From contig NZ_JACHWR010000002.1 in NCBI RefSeq assembly GCF_014191495.1, forward strand, positions 682,001 to 746,000: a stretch of 64,000 bases of DNA. The letters are read 5' to 3'. Under the pieces are notes generated by a model, which ran no database searches, was not told where the DNA came from, and saw only the letters and a list, made by a program, of their open reading frames with translations. Positions 41,348 to 49,500 of this stretch are shown here, one piece after another. Numbering within the stretch: position 1 is the stretch's first letter; each line of letters begins with the position of its first letter. This DNA comes from Nocardioides soli. GTDB taxonomy: Bacteria > Actinomycetota > Actinomycetes > Propionibacteriales > Nocardioidaceae. A program made the translations under genes and the position numbers.

Positions 41348-42145
41348 TCAGCTCGCGGCCGCGTCGACGGCGATCTCGGTGATCCGCAGCCCGAAGTCCT
41401 CGTCGATGACGACGACCTCGCCGCGGGCGATCAGCCGGCCGTTGACGAGCAGGTCGGCGGGGCTGCCCGCGGCGCGGTCCAGCTCGAGCACCGCGCCGGG
41501 GGTGAGCTCCAGCAGGTCGCGGACGGTCATCCGGGTCCGGCCGATCTCGACCGTGACCTCCATGTCCACCCCGTGCAGCATCTCGATGCCCGGGTGGTGG
41601 GGGCGCAGGTCGCTCGAGCCGAGCGAGCTCAGCACCGCGCCGGTCGCGGCCGCCGCTGCCGGGCTCGCTGCCGGTGCTGCGGCGGCGTCCTGGGCGGCGG
41701 CGAGCACCGAGTCGGGCAGCAGCACCGCCGCCGCGACGGAGTTGGTGTTCAGGGTCGTGTTCAGGAAGGCCACCGTGAACGGCCCGGCGATCTCGCGGGT
41801 GACCAGATCGGTCGCGACCTCGCGGGCGGCGCCGACCCGGCCGTGCAGGGCCGTCGCCACCGCGTCGAGGGTGGGCTGGAGGGCCGCGGCGAGGTCGAGG
41901 CCGCCCAACGGGCTGCTCGCCAGCGCGTCGACGAGCTGCCGGCCGACCAGCAGCGCGACGCGGCCCGACGTACCGTCGAGGTCGGCCACGACGGCGCCGG
42001 CGAACGGGCCCGCGACGTCCGGGTCGCCCGCGACGACGGCGCCGACGCCGAGCTGCTCGGTGGCCGGCAGCACCGCGGCGCCCGCGGCAGCGGCACCGCC
42101 GGCGAGCTCGGTGAAGGTGGTCTCGGTGCTCACGGGGTCGCTCAC
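41348..42145 (-). CDS. fliN: Flagellar switch protein FliN with N-terminal CheC/FliY-like domain
   Basis: 265 residues, nearly twice the E. coli FliN. The C-terminal SpoA domain (about 185-260) has LHGVDMEVTVEIGRTRMTV, LLELTPGAVLELDR and LLVNGRLIARGEVVVIDEDF. The N-terminal about 145 residues look like a degenerate CheC-type domain, as in FliY; the clear catalytic pair of active CheC phosphatases is not visible. GTG at 42145 overlaps the fliM stop (CAGTGA). Confidence 0.88.
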   Translation of the reverse strand: MSDPVSTETTFTELAGGAAAAGAAVLPATEQLGVGAVVAGDPDVAGPFAGAVVADLDGTSGRVALLVGRQLVDALASSPLGGLDLAAALQPTLDAVATALHGRVGAAREVATDLVTREIAGPFTVAFLNTTLNTNSVAAAVLLPDSVLAAAQDAAAAPAASPAAAAATGAVLSSLGSSDLRPHHPGIEMLHGVDMEVTVEIGRTRMTVRDLLELTPGAVLELDRAAGSPADLLVNGRLIARGEVVVIDEDFGLRITEIAVDAAAS

Positions 42146-43122
42146 TGGGTCTCCTTGGGGGTGTCCACGATCAGGGCGGCCAGCCGGAAGCCACTGGTCC
42201 CGGCGGTCGCATGTGCGAAGTTGATGCCGTCGACCACGACCTCGAGCGGGGCCGACGAGGGATGGTTGAGCCGGATGGCGTCGCCGGGCTGGAGGGCCGC
42301 GAGGTCGGGCGGGGCCAGGGTGGTGGGGCGCAGCCGGACCGAGACGTCGACCGGGACCCGCTGGAACTGGTCGCGGAGCTTCGCCGCCGACTGCGCGCGC
42401 TGGGCCCGCTCGCGGTCCGAGACCGGGGCCGGGGCCGCGGCCCGGATCATGTGGGGGAGCAGCCCGGAGAACGGCATGCACATCGTCATCTCGAACGCGC
42501 GCTCGCCGATGCGCAGCTCGAGCCGCATCGCGACCATCACGTCGGCCGCGCCGGCGACCTGCGCGAACTGGGGGCTGTACTCGACCCCGGTGATGATCGG
42601 CTCGCAGCTCACGATCGGCGCGAGCGAGTACCGGAGCTCGCCGAGGAGGCGCTCGAGCAGGCCGCGGACCACGCTGGTCTCGATCTCGGTGAGGGGCCGC
42701 TCGGGCTGGTCCTCGCGGCCCGGGCCGCCGAGCATGTAGTCGACCGTGGTCATCACCGCGCGCAGCGGGACCTCGAGCACGCACTTGCCGAGCAGTGGCT
42801 CCGCCGAGAAGATCGTGAGGTACGTCGTGGCGTCGAGCGAGTCGACGTACTCGGAGTAGGTGCTCTGCTCGATGCCGGTCAGGCTCACCGAGCAGACCGT
42901 GCGCAGCGACGACGTGAAGACGGTCGTGGCCAGCCGGCAGAACCCGTCCAGCGCGACCTGGAGCATCCGGGAGTGCTCGCGCGAGAGCTGGATCGGACGC
43001 CGGAAGTCGTAGAGGACCGGCTCCGCGGAGGAACGACGGGTCACGCCGTCCGCGGCCGGTGCAGCGGCCGGAGTGGGGGTCGGTGCAGGGGGAGTTGCGA
43101 CAGGGGAGTCTGAGGGCGCCAC
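42142..43122 (-). CDS. fliM: Flagellar motor switch protein FliM
   Basis: About 326 residues. A Pro/Ala-rich N-terminus is followed by YDFRRPIQLSREHSRMLQVAL, the CheC-like middle domain, and a C-terminal SpoA domain (VDVSVRLRPTTLAPPDLAALQPGD). The N-terminal CheY-P binding motif of classical FliM (LSQxEIDALL type) is absent. The in-frame ATG at 43134 lies inside the -10 box of the sigma-28-like promoter. Transcription from that promoter would begin near 43123, so the GTG at 43122 is preferred; a GTG 26 codons further in is another option. Confidence 0.85.
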   Translation of the reverse strand: MAPSDSPVATPPAPTPTPAAAPAADGVTRRSSAEPVLYDFRRPIQLSREHSRMLQVALDGFCRLATTVFTSSLRTVCSVSLTGIEQSTYSEYVDSLDATTYLTIFSAEPLLGKCVLEVPLRAVMTTVDYMLGGPGREDQPERPLTEIETSVVRGLLERLLGELRYSLAPIVSCEPIITGVEYSPQFAQVAGAADVMVAMRLELRIGERAFEMTMCMPFSGLLPHMIRAAAPAPVSDRERAQRAQSAAKLRDQFQRVPVDVSVRLRPTTLAPPDLAALQPGDAIRLNHPSSAPLEVVVDGINFAHATAGTSGFRLAALIVDTPKETQ

Positions 43123-43130
43123 GAGTACAG

Positions 43131-43158
43131 GCATCGGCGCCGGCCCCGACGACCTGAG
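43131..43158 (-). promoter_or_regulatory. Sigma-28-like promoter of fliM operon
   Basis: Minus-strand CTCAGG (43158-43153), 14 bp, GCCGATGC (43138-43131). It should drive fliM-N-O-P-Q-R-flhB. Its -10 includes the ATG at 43134. Confidence 0.75.
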
Positions 43159-43187
43159 GGATTGCGTCGGAGTGATGTGGATCGGGT

Positions 43188-43205
43188 GCCGGGAGCCTGC
43201 CCGGC
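43188..43205 (-). terminator. Weak hairpin after fliL
   Basis: GCCGGG (43188-43193) faces CCCGGC (43200-43205) with a 6-base loop, 9 bp after the fliL stop on the minus strand. No T-tract; it may only reduce read-through into fliM. Confidence 0.35.
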
Positions 43206-43213
43206 GGACGGGG

Positions 43214-43648
43214 CTACTGCGTGACGAACTCCGTGAAGTAGACGTCCATCACGTCGCCCTCGTAGAGGTGCTCGAGCTCCGCGGCCAGCTTCTGCTTCAG
43301 GACGTCGCGCCGGCCGCCCTCGAGCTGCTCCAGACGCTTCCCGCTGAACAGCTGGATCGCCGCGTCCAGGGCCTTGCTGCCGTTGGCCTCCTTGGCGGTC
43401 GAGGTCAGCTGCAGGGCCAGGCCGAGCCGGAGGTAGTGGCCGTCGGCGAGGTTGATCTGGGTGGCGTCCAGGTTGACGATCTCGCCCGGCTCGGGGGGCG
43501 CCGTGGGGTCGCTCGGCCTGAGCAGGAACCAGTACGCCGCGCCGGCGACGAGGAGCAGTGCGACGGCGAGGAGGACCAGCTTCTTCCAGCCGAGCCTCCT
43601 CCCGTCGGACTCGGTCGTCTCGGGCGCCTTCTCGGCGGTCGTGCTCAT
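43214..43648 (-). CDS. fliL: Flagellar basal body protein FliL
   Basis: 144 residues: short cytoplasmic N-terminus, one membrane span (about 25-43), then a periplasmic-side domain with NLADGHYLRLGLALQLT and the closing DVYFTEFVTQ, the FliL signature. FliL surrounds stator units. The ATG overlaps the motB stop by 4 bp. Confidence 0.9.
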   Translation of the reverse strand: MSTTAEKAPETTESDGRRLGWKKLVLLAVALLLVAGAAYWFLLRPSDPTAPPEPGEIVNLDATQINLADGHYLRLGLALQLTSTAKEANGSKALDAAIQLFSGKRLEQLEGGRRDVLKQKLAAELEHLYEGDVMDVYFTEFVTQ

Positions 43649-44646
43649 CCGCGTCCTCCCTCGGTGCTGTGGCCGGCGCCGGCGGCGCGGTCGCCGCCGG
43701 CGGCCGACGTCTCGTTCGTGCTGCCGGTGGTGCCGGCCGGATCGGCCGCGCGCTCGCCGAAGCGCCCCTTCGCGACCTCGTCGAGCAGCTGCTGCGAGGC
43801 CGGGCTGACGTCGGGCAGGACCACGATGTCGACCCGCTTGTTCACCGCCTGCGAGCCCGGCTTCGAGGGCTCCATCAGCGGCTTCTCGTGCCCGAACGCC
43901 GCCAGCGAGAGCCGGCTGCCGGGGATCCCGGCCGTCTCGTTGAGCCGGCGCAGCACCTCGACCGCCCGGGCGGCGGAGAGGTCCCAGTCGGTGGCGTAGT
44001 ACTTCGGCCGGCCGGCGGCCTGGTTGGTGTGGCCGTCGATCTCCAGGTCGTTGCCGAGCGCGGAGAGCACGGGCGCCAGCGTGTCGACGACCTCGCGGCC
44101 GCGCGGGCTGAGGCGGGCGATGTTCGGCTGGAACACCACGTGCCGGGAGACCAGGCTGACGACCAGCCCGCGGTTGTCGATGGTCGTCGCCACGTCGTCG
44201 GCGAGGCCGCGCTTCTCCAGGGCGGCCTTGAGCTTGTGCTCGGCCGCGCGCAGCCGGTCCACCTCCAGCACGGCGGCGTCGTACGACGACCGCTGGCGCC
44301 GCAGCTCCTCCTGCGCGATCACCTCGGAGACCACCGCCTGCTCGGCAGGGGAGAGCTGCTCGAAGATCTTGGAGCCCGCGAGGCTGGGGTTGGACCCCTC
44401 GGTGAGCTGGCCCTCGAGGATCGAGTCGGAGCCCTTCATGAACGAGCTGGTCGCGCCGAAGCCGTCGGCAAGGCCGTTCTTGAGCGCGTTGTACTTCTTC
44501 TGGTCGACCTGGCTCATCGCGAACATGACGATGAAGAGCACCATCAGCAGCGTGAGCATGTCGGCGTAGGTGACCAGCCAGCGCTCGTGGTTGACGTGCT
44601 CCTCGGGATCCTCCGGCTTCTTGCGCCGGCGCCTCGGCGGGCTCAT
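43645..44646 (-). CDS. motB: Stator protein MotB
   Basis: 333 residues. A basic N-terminus (SPPRRRRKKPED) is followed by the single membrane helix with the ion-binding Asp D29 in WLVTYADMLTLLMVLFIVMF. The OmpA-like peptidoglycan domain lies at about 190-290 (EIDGHTNQAAGRP, AFGHEKPL). The C-terminal 40 residues are Gly/Thr/Asp-rich. Ion type (H+ or Na+) cannot be told. Overlaps motA by 4 bp. Confidence 0.93.
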   Translation of the reverse strand: MSPPRRRRKKPEDPEEHVNHERWLVTYADMLTLLMVLFIVMFAMSQVDQKKYNALKNGLADGFGATSSFMKGSDSILEGQLTEGSNPSLAGSKIFEQLSPAEQAVVSEVIAQEELRRQRSSYDAAVLEVDRLRAAEHKLKAALEKRGLADDVATTIDNRGLVVSLVSRHVVFQPNIARLSPRGREVVDTLAPVLSALGNDLEIDGHTNQAAGRPKYYATDWDLSAARAVEVLRRLNETAGIPGSRLSLAAFGHEKPLMEPSKPGSQAVNKRVDIVVLPDVSPASQQLLDEVAKGRFGERAADPAGTTGSTNETSAAGGDRAAGAGHSTEGGRG

Positions 44647-45410
44647 GCCGCCTCCGGCTCACGCTGGTCCGGGGGCAGCAGCGACTGGAGGCGCTGGGCG
44701 ACCACGCGCGGGTTGGAGCCGGCCTGGAGCGCGGCGACGCCCTCGATGACGATGTCCATCTGGGCGGCCCGCAGCTCGCCGAGGCGGGTGATCCGGGCGC
44801 CGACGGGCAGGAAGAACACGTTCGCCGACATCACGCCCCACAGGGTGGCGACGAACGCGCCCGCGATCAGGTGGCCGAGCTCCTCGGGCTGGGCGAGGTT
44901 CTCCAGCACGTGCACCAGGCCCATCACGGTGCCGACGATGCCGATCGTCGGCGCATAGGAGCCGGCCTGGTTGAAGAACCTCGCGGCCTGCCGGGTGTCC
45001 GCCTTGGCCGCCGCGACCTCCGCCTCCAGGATGTCGCGGACCTCCTCGGGGTCGGTGCCGTCGATCGCGAGCGTGAGGCCCTTGGCCAGGAACGGGTCGT
45101 CGACGTCGGTGAGCGCGTCCTCGAGCGCCAGCAGGCCCTCGCGGCGCGCCTTGTCGGCCAGGGAGACCAGGGTCGGCACCACGGCGCTGACCTTCGGTGC
45201 GCTGCCGGTGAACGCGTGCACCATGCCGCGTACGGCGAGCTTGGCGTCGCCGAGCGTGCCGCCGGCGAGCGAGACCATGATCGTGCCGCCCACGACGATG
45301 AGGATCGGCGGGAGCAGCATCAGGCTCATCGGGTTGCCGCCCTCCATCATGTTGCCGGCAACGATGAAGGCCAGGGCGCCGATGACGCCGATGATGGTGA
45401 TCGGGTCCAT
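44643..45410 (-). CDS. motA: Stator protein MotA
   Basis: 255 residues, four membrane spans (about 2-18, 33-52, 145-168, 178-200), with the charged cytoplasmic loop REGLLALEDALTDVDDPFL between spans 2 and 3 and the conserved GIVGTVMGLVHVL. It forms the torque-generating channel with MotB. The ATG shares a base with the flbD stop. Confidence 0.93.
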   Translation of the reverse strand: MDPITIIGVIGALAFIVAGNMMEGGNPMSLMLLPPILIVVGGTIMVSLAGGTLGDAKLAVRGMVHAFTGSAPKVSAVVPTLVSLADKARREGLLALEDALTDVDDPFLAKGLTLAIDGTDPEEVRDILEAEVAAAKADTRQAARFFNQAGSYAPTIGIVGTVMGLVHVLENLAQPEELGHLIAGAFVATLWGVMSANVFFLPVGARITRLGELRAAQMDIVIEGVAALQAGSNPRVVAQRLQSLLPPDQREPEAA

Positions 45411-45712
45411 CAGGACTCCGTCTCGGTGGCGGCGCGGCGGAGCCGGGCGGCCGGGTGCTCGGAGACCGTGCCCAGACGGGGCTGACGGGGCTCGTCGTGG
45501 CCCCAGGGGTCGACCTCGAGGGAGGTGCTGAGCGCGAGCACCTCGCCGCGGTAGAGCCGGACCAGGCGCAGCACCTCGGCGAGCGACTCCGCCACGACGT
45601 ACTTCTTGCCGTCGACGAGGGTGACCACCGTGTCAGGCGTGGCGTCGACGCGTTCGATGAGGTCGCAGTTGAGCGCGAACGCCGTTCCCGAGAGTCGCGT
45701 GAGCGTGATCAT
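45410..45712 (-). CDS. flbD: FlbD-family protein
   Basis: 100 residues from ATG 45712. The first 65 are a standard FlbD (MITLTRLSGTAFALNCDLIE, TVVTLVDGKKYVVAESL), a small protein always found in flagellar operons of Gram-positive type. The C-terminal 35 residues are an Arg/Pro-rich extension. An in-frame ATG two codons upstream is less like the family start. First gene of the flbD-motA-motB-fliL unit. Confidence 0.88.
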   Translation of the reverse strand: MITLTRLSGTAFALNCDLIERVDATPDTVVTLVDGKKYVVAESLAEVLRLVRLYRGEVLALSTSLEVDPWGHDEPRQPRLGTVSEHPAARLRRAATETES

Positions 45713-45766
45713 GTGCACCGTCCTTGGGCCTTGCGATAAGCAGCCATCCGTGGCGGCTCGATGGGT

Positions 45767-45794
45767 TGATCGGCGGCGGACACCCGAACCTGAG
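45767..45794 (-). promoter_or_regulatory. Sigma-28-like promoter of flbD-motAB-fliL
   Basis: Minus-strand CTCAGG (45794-45789), 14 bp, GCCGATCA (45774-45767), 55 bp before the flbD start. An inverted repeat (GGCGGACACCC / GGGTGTCGCC) spans the -35 side. Confidence 0.75.
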
Positions 45795-45813
45795 GGGTGT
45801 CGCCCGACGAAGA

Positions 45814-45844
45814 CGCACGGGCGCCGGAGACCGGCACCCGTGCG
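45814..45844 (-). terminator. Terminator of the flgB-flgE operon
   Basis: CGCACGGG (45814-45821) and CCCGTGCG (45837-45844) form a perfect 8-bp stem, extended inside by CCGG/CCGG, 23 bp after the flgE stop on the minus strand. Confidence 0.65.
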
Positions 45845-45866
45845 TCCGCTGCCTCAGGAGCCCGGA

Positions 45867-46742
45867 TCAGCGCTTGATGTTGACGAGGTCCTCGAGCACC
45901 TGGTCGGAGGTGGTGATCACCCGCGAGCTGGCCTGGAACCCGCGCTGGGCCAGGATCAGGTTGGTGAACTCGGCGGCCAGATCGACGTTGGACATCTCGA
46001 CCGAGCCGATGACCAGCTGACCGCGGCTGCCGGCGCCGGGGATGTCGGTCTGGGGGGCACCGGAGTTGGCGCTCGCGCGGAAACTGGTGGCGCCGACCTT
46101 CTCCAGGCCGGCCGGGTTGTTGAAGTCGGCGATGGCGAGCTGCGCGATCACCCGGCGGTCGTCGTTGTCGAAGGTGGCGGTGATCTTGCCGTCGGCGCCG
46201 ATCTCGTAGGACTTCAGCGGGCTCGGGACGGCGGGCGGGGCCGCGCCGTCGTCGGCGGGCAGGCTGATCGGCGTCGGCGTAGCGCCGGCCGGGTTGATCA
46301 CGTTGCCGGTGGCGTCGATGCTGGCGCCGGTGTAGCCCAGCACCAGGCCGCCGTCGGGGGCGACCAGGTTGCGCTGCTCGTCGAAGGTGAACGCGCCGGC
46401 ACGGGTGTAGACGTCCTGGCCGCCCTTGCGGACGACGAAGAACCCGTCGCCCTGGATCATCATGTCGGTCAGGCCGCCGGTGGTCTGGTTGGACCCCTGG
46501 TTGAAGTTGGTCGTGGTCGCGGCGACCTGGACGCCGAGGCCGACCTGGATCGGGTTGGTGCCGCCGCGTCCGTTGCCAGGTGCCGTGCTGGCGGTGAGCA
46601 TCTGCGACAGGGTGTCGGAGAAGACGGTGCGGCTGGACTTGAAGCCGATCGTGTTGGCGTTGGCGATGTTGTTGCCCGTGACATCGAGCATGACCTGGTT
46701 GACGCGCAGGCCGCTGATGCCGGCGAAGAGCGAGCGAAGCAT
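45867..46742 (-). CDS. flgE: Flagellar hook protein FlgE
   Basis: 291 residues, short for a hook protein. The N-terminal rod/hook motif is MLRSLFAGISGLRVNQVMLD then GNNIANANTIGFKSSRTVFSD; the C-terminus has LAAEFTNLILAQRGFQASSR then VLEDLVNIKR. The central variable region is reduced to about 200 residues. Distinction from the distal-rod protein FlgG rests on the TIGFKSSRTVFSD motif. It ends the long basal-body operon, 30 bp after flgD. Confidence 0.88.
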   Translation of the reverse strand: MLRSLFAGISGLRVNQVMLDVTGNNIANANTIGFKSSRTVFSDTLSQMLTASTAPGNGRGGTNPIQVGLGVQVAATTTNFNQGSNQTTGGLTDMMIQGDGFFVVRKGGQDVYTRAGAFTFDEQRNLVAPDGGLVLGYTGASIDATGNVINPAGATPTPISLPADDGAAPPAVPSPLKSYEIGADGKITATFDNDDRRVIAQLAIADFNNPAGLEKVGATSFRASANSGAPQTDIPGAGSRGQLVIGSVEMSNVDLAAEFTNLILAQRGFQASSRVITTSDQVLEDLVNIKR

Positions 46743-46772
46743 GGGTTCTCCTTGGGAGGCGGTGGTGATCGA

Positions 46773-47255
46773 TCAGACGGCGGGCGCCGTGCTGGTGGAC
46801 GGTTCGGAGGCCGGGTCGGTCGCCGGGTCGGTCGCCGGGTCGGCGGCGCTGATGGAGGAGATCTGGCCGAGCGAGACGCTCTGGTCGCCGACCGTCAGGC
46901 GGGGTCCGGTGGCGTCGTAGGTCACCGAGCTCACGACGCCGGACGCGGTGCCGCCGTCCTCGGTGAGGTAGGTGACGTTCCTGCCCACCATCCCCGCCGC
47001 GCCGAACGAGATCTGCGCGGCGAGCAGGGCGGCGGTCTGGTCGGCGACGTCCTGCATCTTCTCCAGGGCGGTGAACTGCGCGTTCTGCGCCAGGAACTCA
47101 CCCGAGTCGGCCGGGTTGAGCGGGTCCTGGTAGCGCAGCTGGGCGACCATGAGGTTCAGGAACATCTCCTTGTCGGAGTTCGAACCCGTGGTCGTCGTGG
47201 TCGGTGACCGGTACATCCCGTTCGGGGTCACGGCCTCGGTTGCCGGGACGGACAT
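46773..47255 (-). CDS. flgD: Hook cap (scaffolding) protein FlgD
   Basis: 160 residues: MFLNLMVAQLRYQDPLNPAD is the conserved FlgD N-terminal block, followed by a short beta domain (GMVGRNVTYLTEDGGTASG). The C-terminus carries a tandem DPAT repeat (ADPATDPATDPASEP) encoded by a 12-bp tandem repeat near 46810-46840. FlgD caps the growing hook. Confidence 0.9.
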   Translation of the reverse strand: MSVPATEAVTPNGMYRSPTTTTTGSNSDKEMFLNLMVAQLRYQDPLNPADSGEFLAQNAQFTALEKMQDVADQTAALLAAQISFGAAGMVGRNVTYLTEDGGTASGVVSSVTYDATGPRLTVGDQSVSLGQISSISAADPATDPATDPASEPSTSTAPAV

Positions 47256-47263
47256 GGCTCCTC

Positions 47264-48538
47264 CTAGATCGACACGTCCAGGCCGCCGGGGCGGCCGGGC
47301 GCGTTCGTCGTGCTGACACGCGACGGGTCCGCCGCGCTCGAGGTGCCATCCGTGGCGTTGGTGCTTCCTGAGGCGCGGTACCGGGCGGTTCCCCGGTCCG
47401 CGGCCGGCTCGCCGCCCGGGCGGCCGGCGCCCGACCAGGCGTCGCCGCCGAGGTCGGTCGAGACATCGCTGCGCAGCGCCGAGCCGTCCGACGCCGGGGC
47501 CGGCGCAGGGGTCGGGGCAGGGGTCGGGGCGGTGCCGCCCGAGAGGTCGCGGATCACGATCCGCGAGTCGCCGCGGCCGACCGACTCCAGCAGCCGTCGC
47601 AGCTCGGGTGCGCCCTCGGTCAGGGCCCGCCGTGCGTCCTCGCCGCCGGCGAGGCGCACCTCGAGCTCCCCGCGGCGCTGGGTGAGGACCACGCGGACCT
47701 CGCCGAGCGTCTCCGGGTTCAGCTTGACGGTGAGCCGCTGCGGGCCGCCGTCCGCGGTGGTCCCGGCGACCCGGACCACCTCCGGGAAGACCTGGCCGGT
47801 GACCCGGTGCGGGTCCACCGGCGGGGCGGACGGTGCCGTCGGGGCGGAGACCGTCGGGGGTGCGCCGGCCGGTGCGAGCGCCGCCGCGGTCGGGCCCGTG
47901 GTCTGGCTCGGGCTCGGGGTGCCGTTCGCGACGGTGCTCGAAGAGGTGCCGGCGGGACGCACGGCGTCGTCGCCGGCCCCCGGGGTGATGGCCGGGCTCG
48001 GATCGGCGTCCGTCGGCGGGGTGGAGCCGGCGGACGCCGGGTTCGGACCCGGCGCGCCGACGCCGCCAGCCGGCCGGCCGGCGTCGGACGGGCCCGTCGA
48101 GGCGGGTCCCGTCGAGGCCGGGCCCATCGGCGCCGGGCCCGTCGAGACCGGCGCGGGTGCCGCGCCGAGCACGGGCACCGGGCCGGAGATCGCGGCGGTG
48201 GTCCCGGGGGCCGCCGGTGTGGTCGGGTCGGCCGGGTCGGTCGGGTCGGTCTGGTCGGCCGGGTCGCCGGGGACCGGCAGGCCGGGTGGGGCGGGCAGGC
48301 CCGTGCCGGGAGGGCCCGTCGGCCCCGGGGCGGATCCCGCCGCGCTGCCGTCGTCGGCGGTGCCGTCCGGCACGGCGACCGCGTCCGGGGCCTGGTCGCC
48401 GAGCAGCCCGGCCACCAGCGAGAGGAACAGGTCGCCGGTACCCGGGGCCGACCCGTCGGGGCCGCCGTTCGCGCCGCCGAGGGAGGGGTTCGCGCCGATC
48501 GCGGCACCGAGCCCGCTCAGCAGGGACGTCGGGTTCAT
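47264..48538 (-). CDS. fliK: Hook-length control protein FliK
   Basis: 424 residues. A long Pro/Thr/Ala/Gly-rich ruler region (about 45-255) with near-repeats such as MGPASTGPASTGP is followed by the folded FliK_C domain (about 270-345) with RLTVKLNPETLGEVRVVL and LRRLLES. A TPAPTPAPAPA segment follows. FliK measures the hook and triggers the FlhB substrate switch. The ATG overlaps the upstream gene's TGA by 4 bp. Confidence 0.9.
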   Translation of the reverse strand: MNPTSLLSGLGAAIGANPSLGGANGGPDGSAPGTGDLFLSLVAGLLGDQAPDAVAVPDGTADDGSAAGSAPGPTGPPGTGLPAPPGLPVPGDPADQTDPTDPADPTTPAAPGTTAAISGPVPVLGAAPAPVSTGPAPMGPASTGPASTGPSDAGRPAGGVGAPGPNPASAGSTPPTDADPSPAITPGAGDDAVRPAGTSSSTVANGTPSPSQTTGPTAAALAPAGAPPTVSAPTAPSAPPVDPHRVTGQVFPEVVRVAGTTADGGPQRLTVKLNPETLGEVRVVLTQRRGELEVRLAGGEDARRALTEGAPELRRLLESVGRGDSRIVIRDLSGGTAPTPAPTPAPAPASDGSALRSDVSTDLGGDAWSGAGRPGGEPAADRGTARYRASGSTNATDGTSSAADPSRVSTTNAPGRPGGLDVSI

Positions 48539-49500
48539 GCGGCTGCCTCCAGCGTCGACAGGACGGACGTGACGTAGTTCTGGGTCTCGGCGTACGGCGG
48601 GATGCCGTCGTACTTGAGCACCGCGCCCGGACCGGCGTTGTAGGCGGCCAGCGCGAGATCGGTGCTGCCGAAGCGGTCGAGCAGGCTCTTGAGCAGTCGC
48701 GCCGCGCCGTCGACGGCCTGGGCGGGGTCGTAGGCGTTGGTGACGCCGAGCCCCTGGGCGGTGCCGGGCATCAGCTGCATCAAGCCCTGCGCCCCGGCGG
48801 GGCTGGTGGCCCGCGGGTCGTATCCGGACTCCTGCTTGGCGACCGCCGAGAGCAGCGCGGCGCTGACGCCGTGCCGGGCCGCGGCGCCGTCGAACAGCGA
48901 GGCGTACGGCGTGCCGGCGGCCACCCGGCCGGGCGCGGTGGTCCCGATGGCCCCGATCGAGCCGAGCGCTCCGGCCGCGGGTGCGTCCGGCACGATCCGG
49001 CGGATCGCGCTCGGGGTGGCGTAGACCGGCGAGATCTCGACGTCCTTGCCCGGGCGCGGGGCATGGATCATCTGGTTGTCGCCGATGTAGATGCCGATGT
49101 GGTTCACCGGGGAGTTGAAGGCGACGAGGTCGCCGGGCTGGGCCTCGGCGAGGCTTGCGACCGGGCGCCCGGCCTGTGCCTGCTGGTAGGAGACCCGGGG
49201 CAGGTCGTAGCCGAGCTCGGAGTAGACCTGCTGGACGAGGCCGGAGCAGTCCAGGCCCGTCGCGGGGTCGGTGCCGCCCCACACGTAGGGGACGCCGAGA
49301 TACTTCCGGGCGTTCGCGACGACCTGGTCGCCGACGCCGCCGGTGCCCGCGGTGATCCGCGCGGTCGGGGGCGCGGTGGCGTCCTGCAGCGCGCCGGCGA
49401 AGGCGGCGCCGCTGCTGCCCGTGGCGGCCACCGGGCCGCTGAGCAGGGCCAGCTGCGCCTTGATCTGGCTGATCCGGCTGGTGACCTCGGCGATGCTCAT
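48535..49500 (-). CDS. Flagellar-operon peptidoglycan hydrolase: NlpC/P60 plus lytic transglycosylase
   Basis: 321 residues with two wall-cutting domains. NlpC/P60 endopeptidase (about 55-170): C85 in GLDCSGLVQ, H134 in NHIGIYIGD and a later His in MIHAPR. Lytic transglycosylase/SLT domain (about 195-315): E224 in AKQESGYDPRA, then GAQGLMQLMPGTA and LALAAYNAGPGAV. No signal peptide is visible; the N-terminus is a coiled-coil-like MSIAEVTSRISQIKAQLALL, so export by the flagellar system is plausible. It sits where many bacteria have flgJ and probably opens the wall for the rod. Confidence 0.9.
   Translation of the reverse strand: MSIAEVTSRISQIKAQLALLSGPVAATGSSGAAFAGALQDATAPPTARITAGTGGVGDQVVANARKYLGVPYVWGGTDPATGLDCSGLVQQVYSELGYDLPRVSYQQAQAGRPVASLAEAQPGDLVAFNSPVNHIGIYIGDNQMIHAPRPGKDVEISPVYATPSAIRRIVPDAPAAGALGSIGAIGTTAPGRVAAGTPYASLFDGAAARHGVSAALLSAVAKQESGYDPRATSPAGAQGLMQLMPGTAQGLGVTNAYDPAQAVDGAARLLKSLLDRFGSTDLALAAYNAGPGAVLKYDGIPPYAETQNYVTSVLSTLEAAA

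Noticed and set aside
43123..43134. ATG at 43134 as the fliM start
   Set aside because: It lies within the -10 of the CTCAGG-N14-GCCGAT promoter, so mRNA from that promoter would not contain it. Kept only as an alternative.
47160..47200. tRNA-like GTTCGAACCC motif
   Set aside because: It lies inside flgD coding sequence with no acceptor or anticodon stem around it. No tRNA or rRNA gene was found anywhere in the window.
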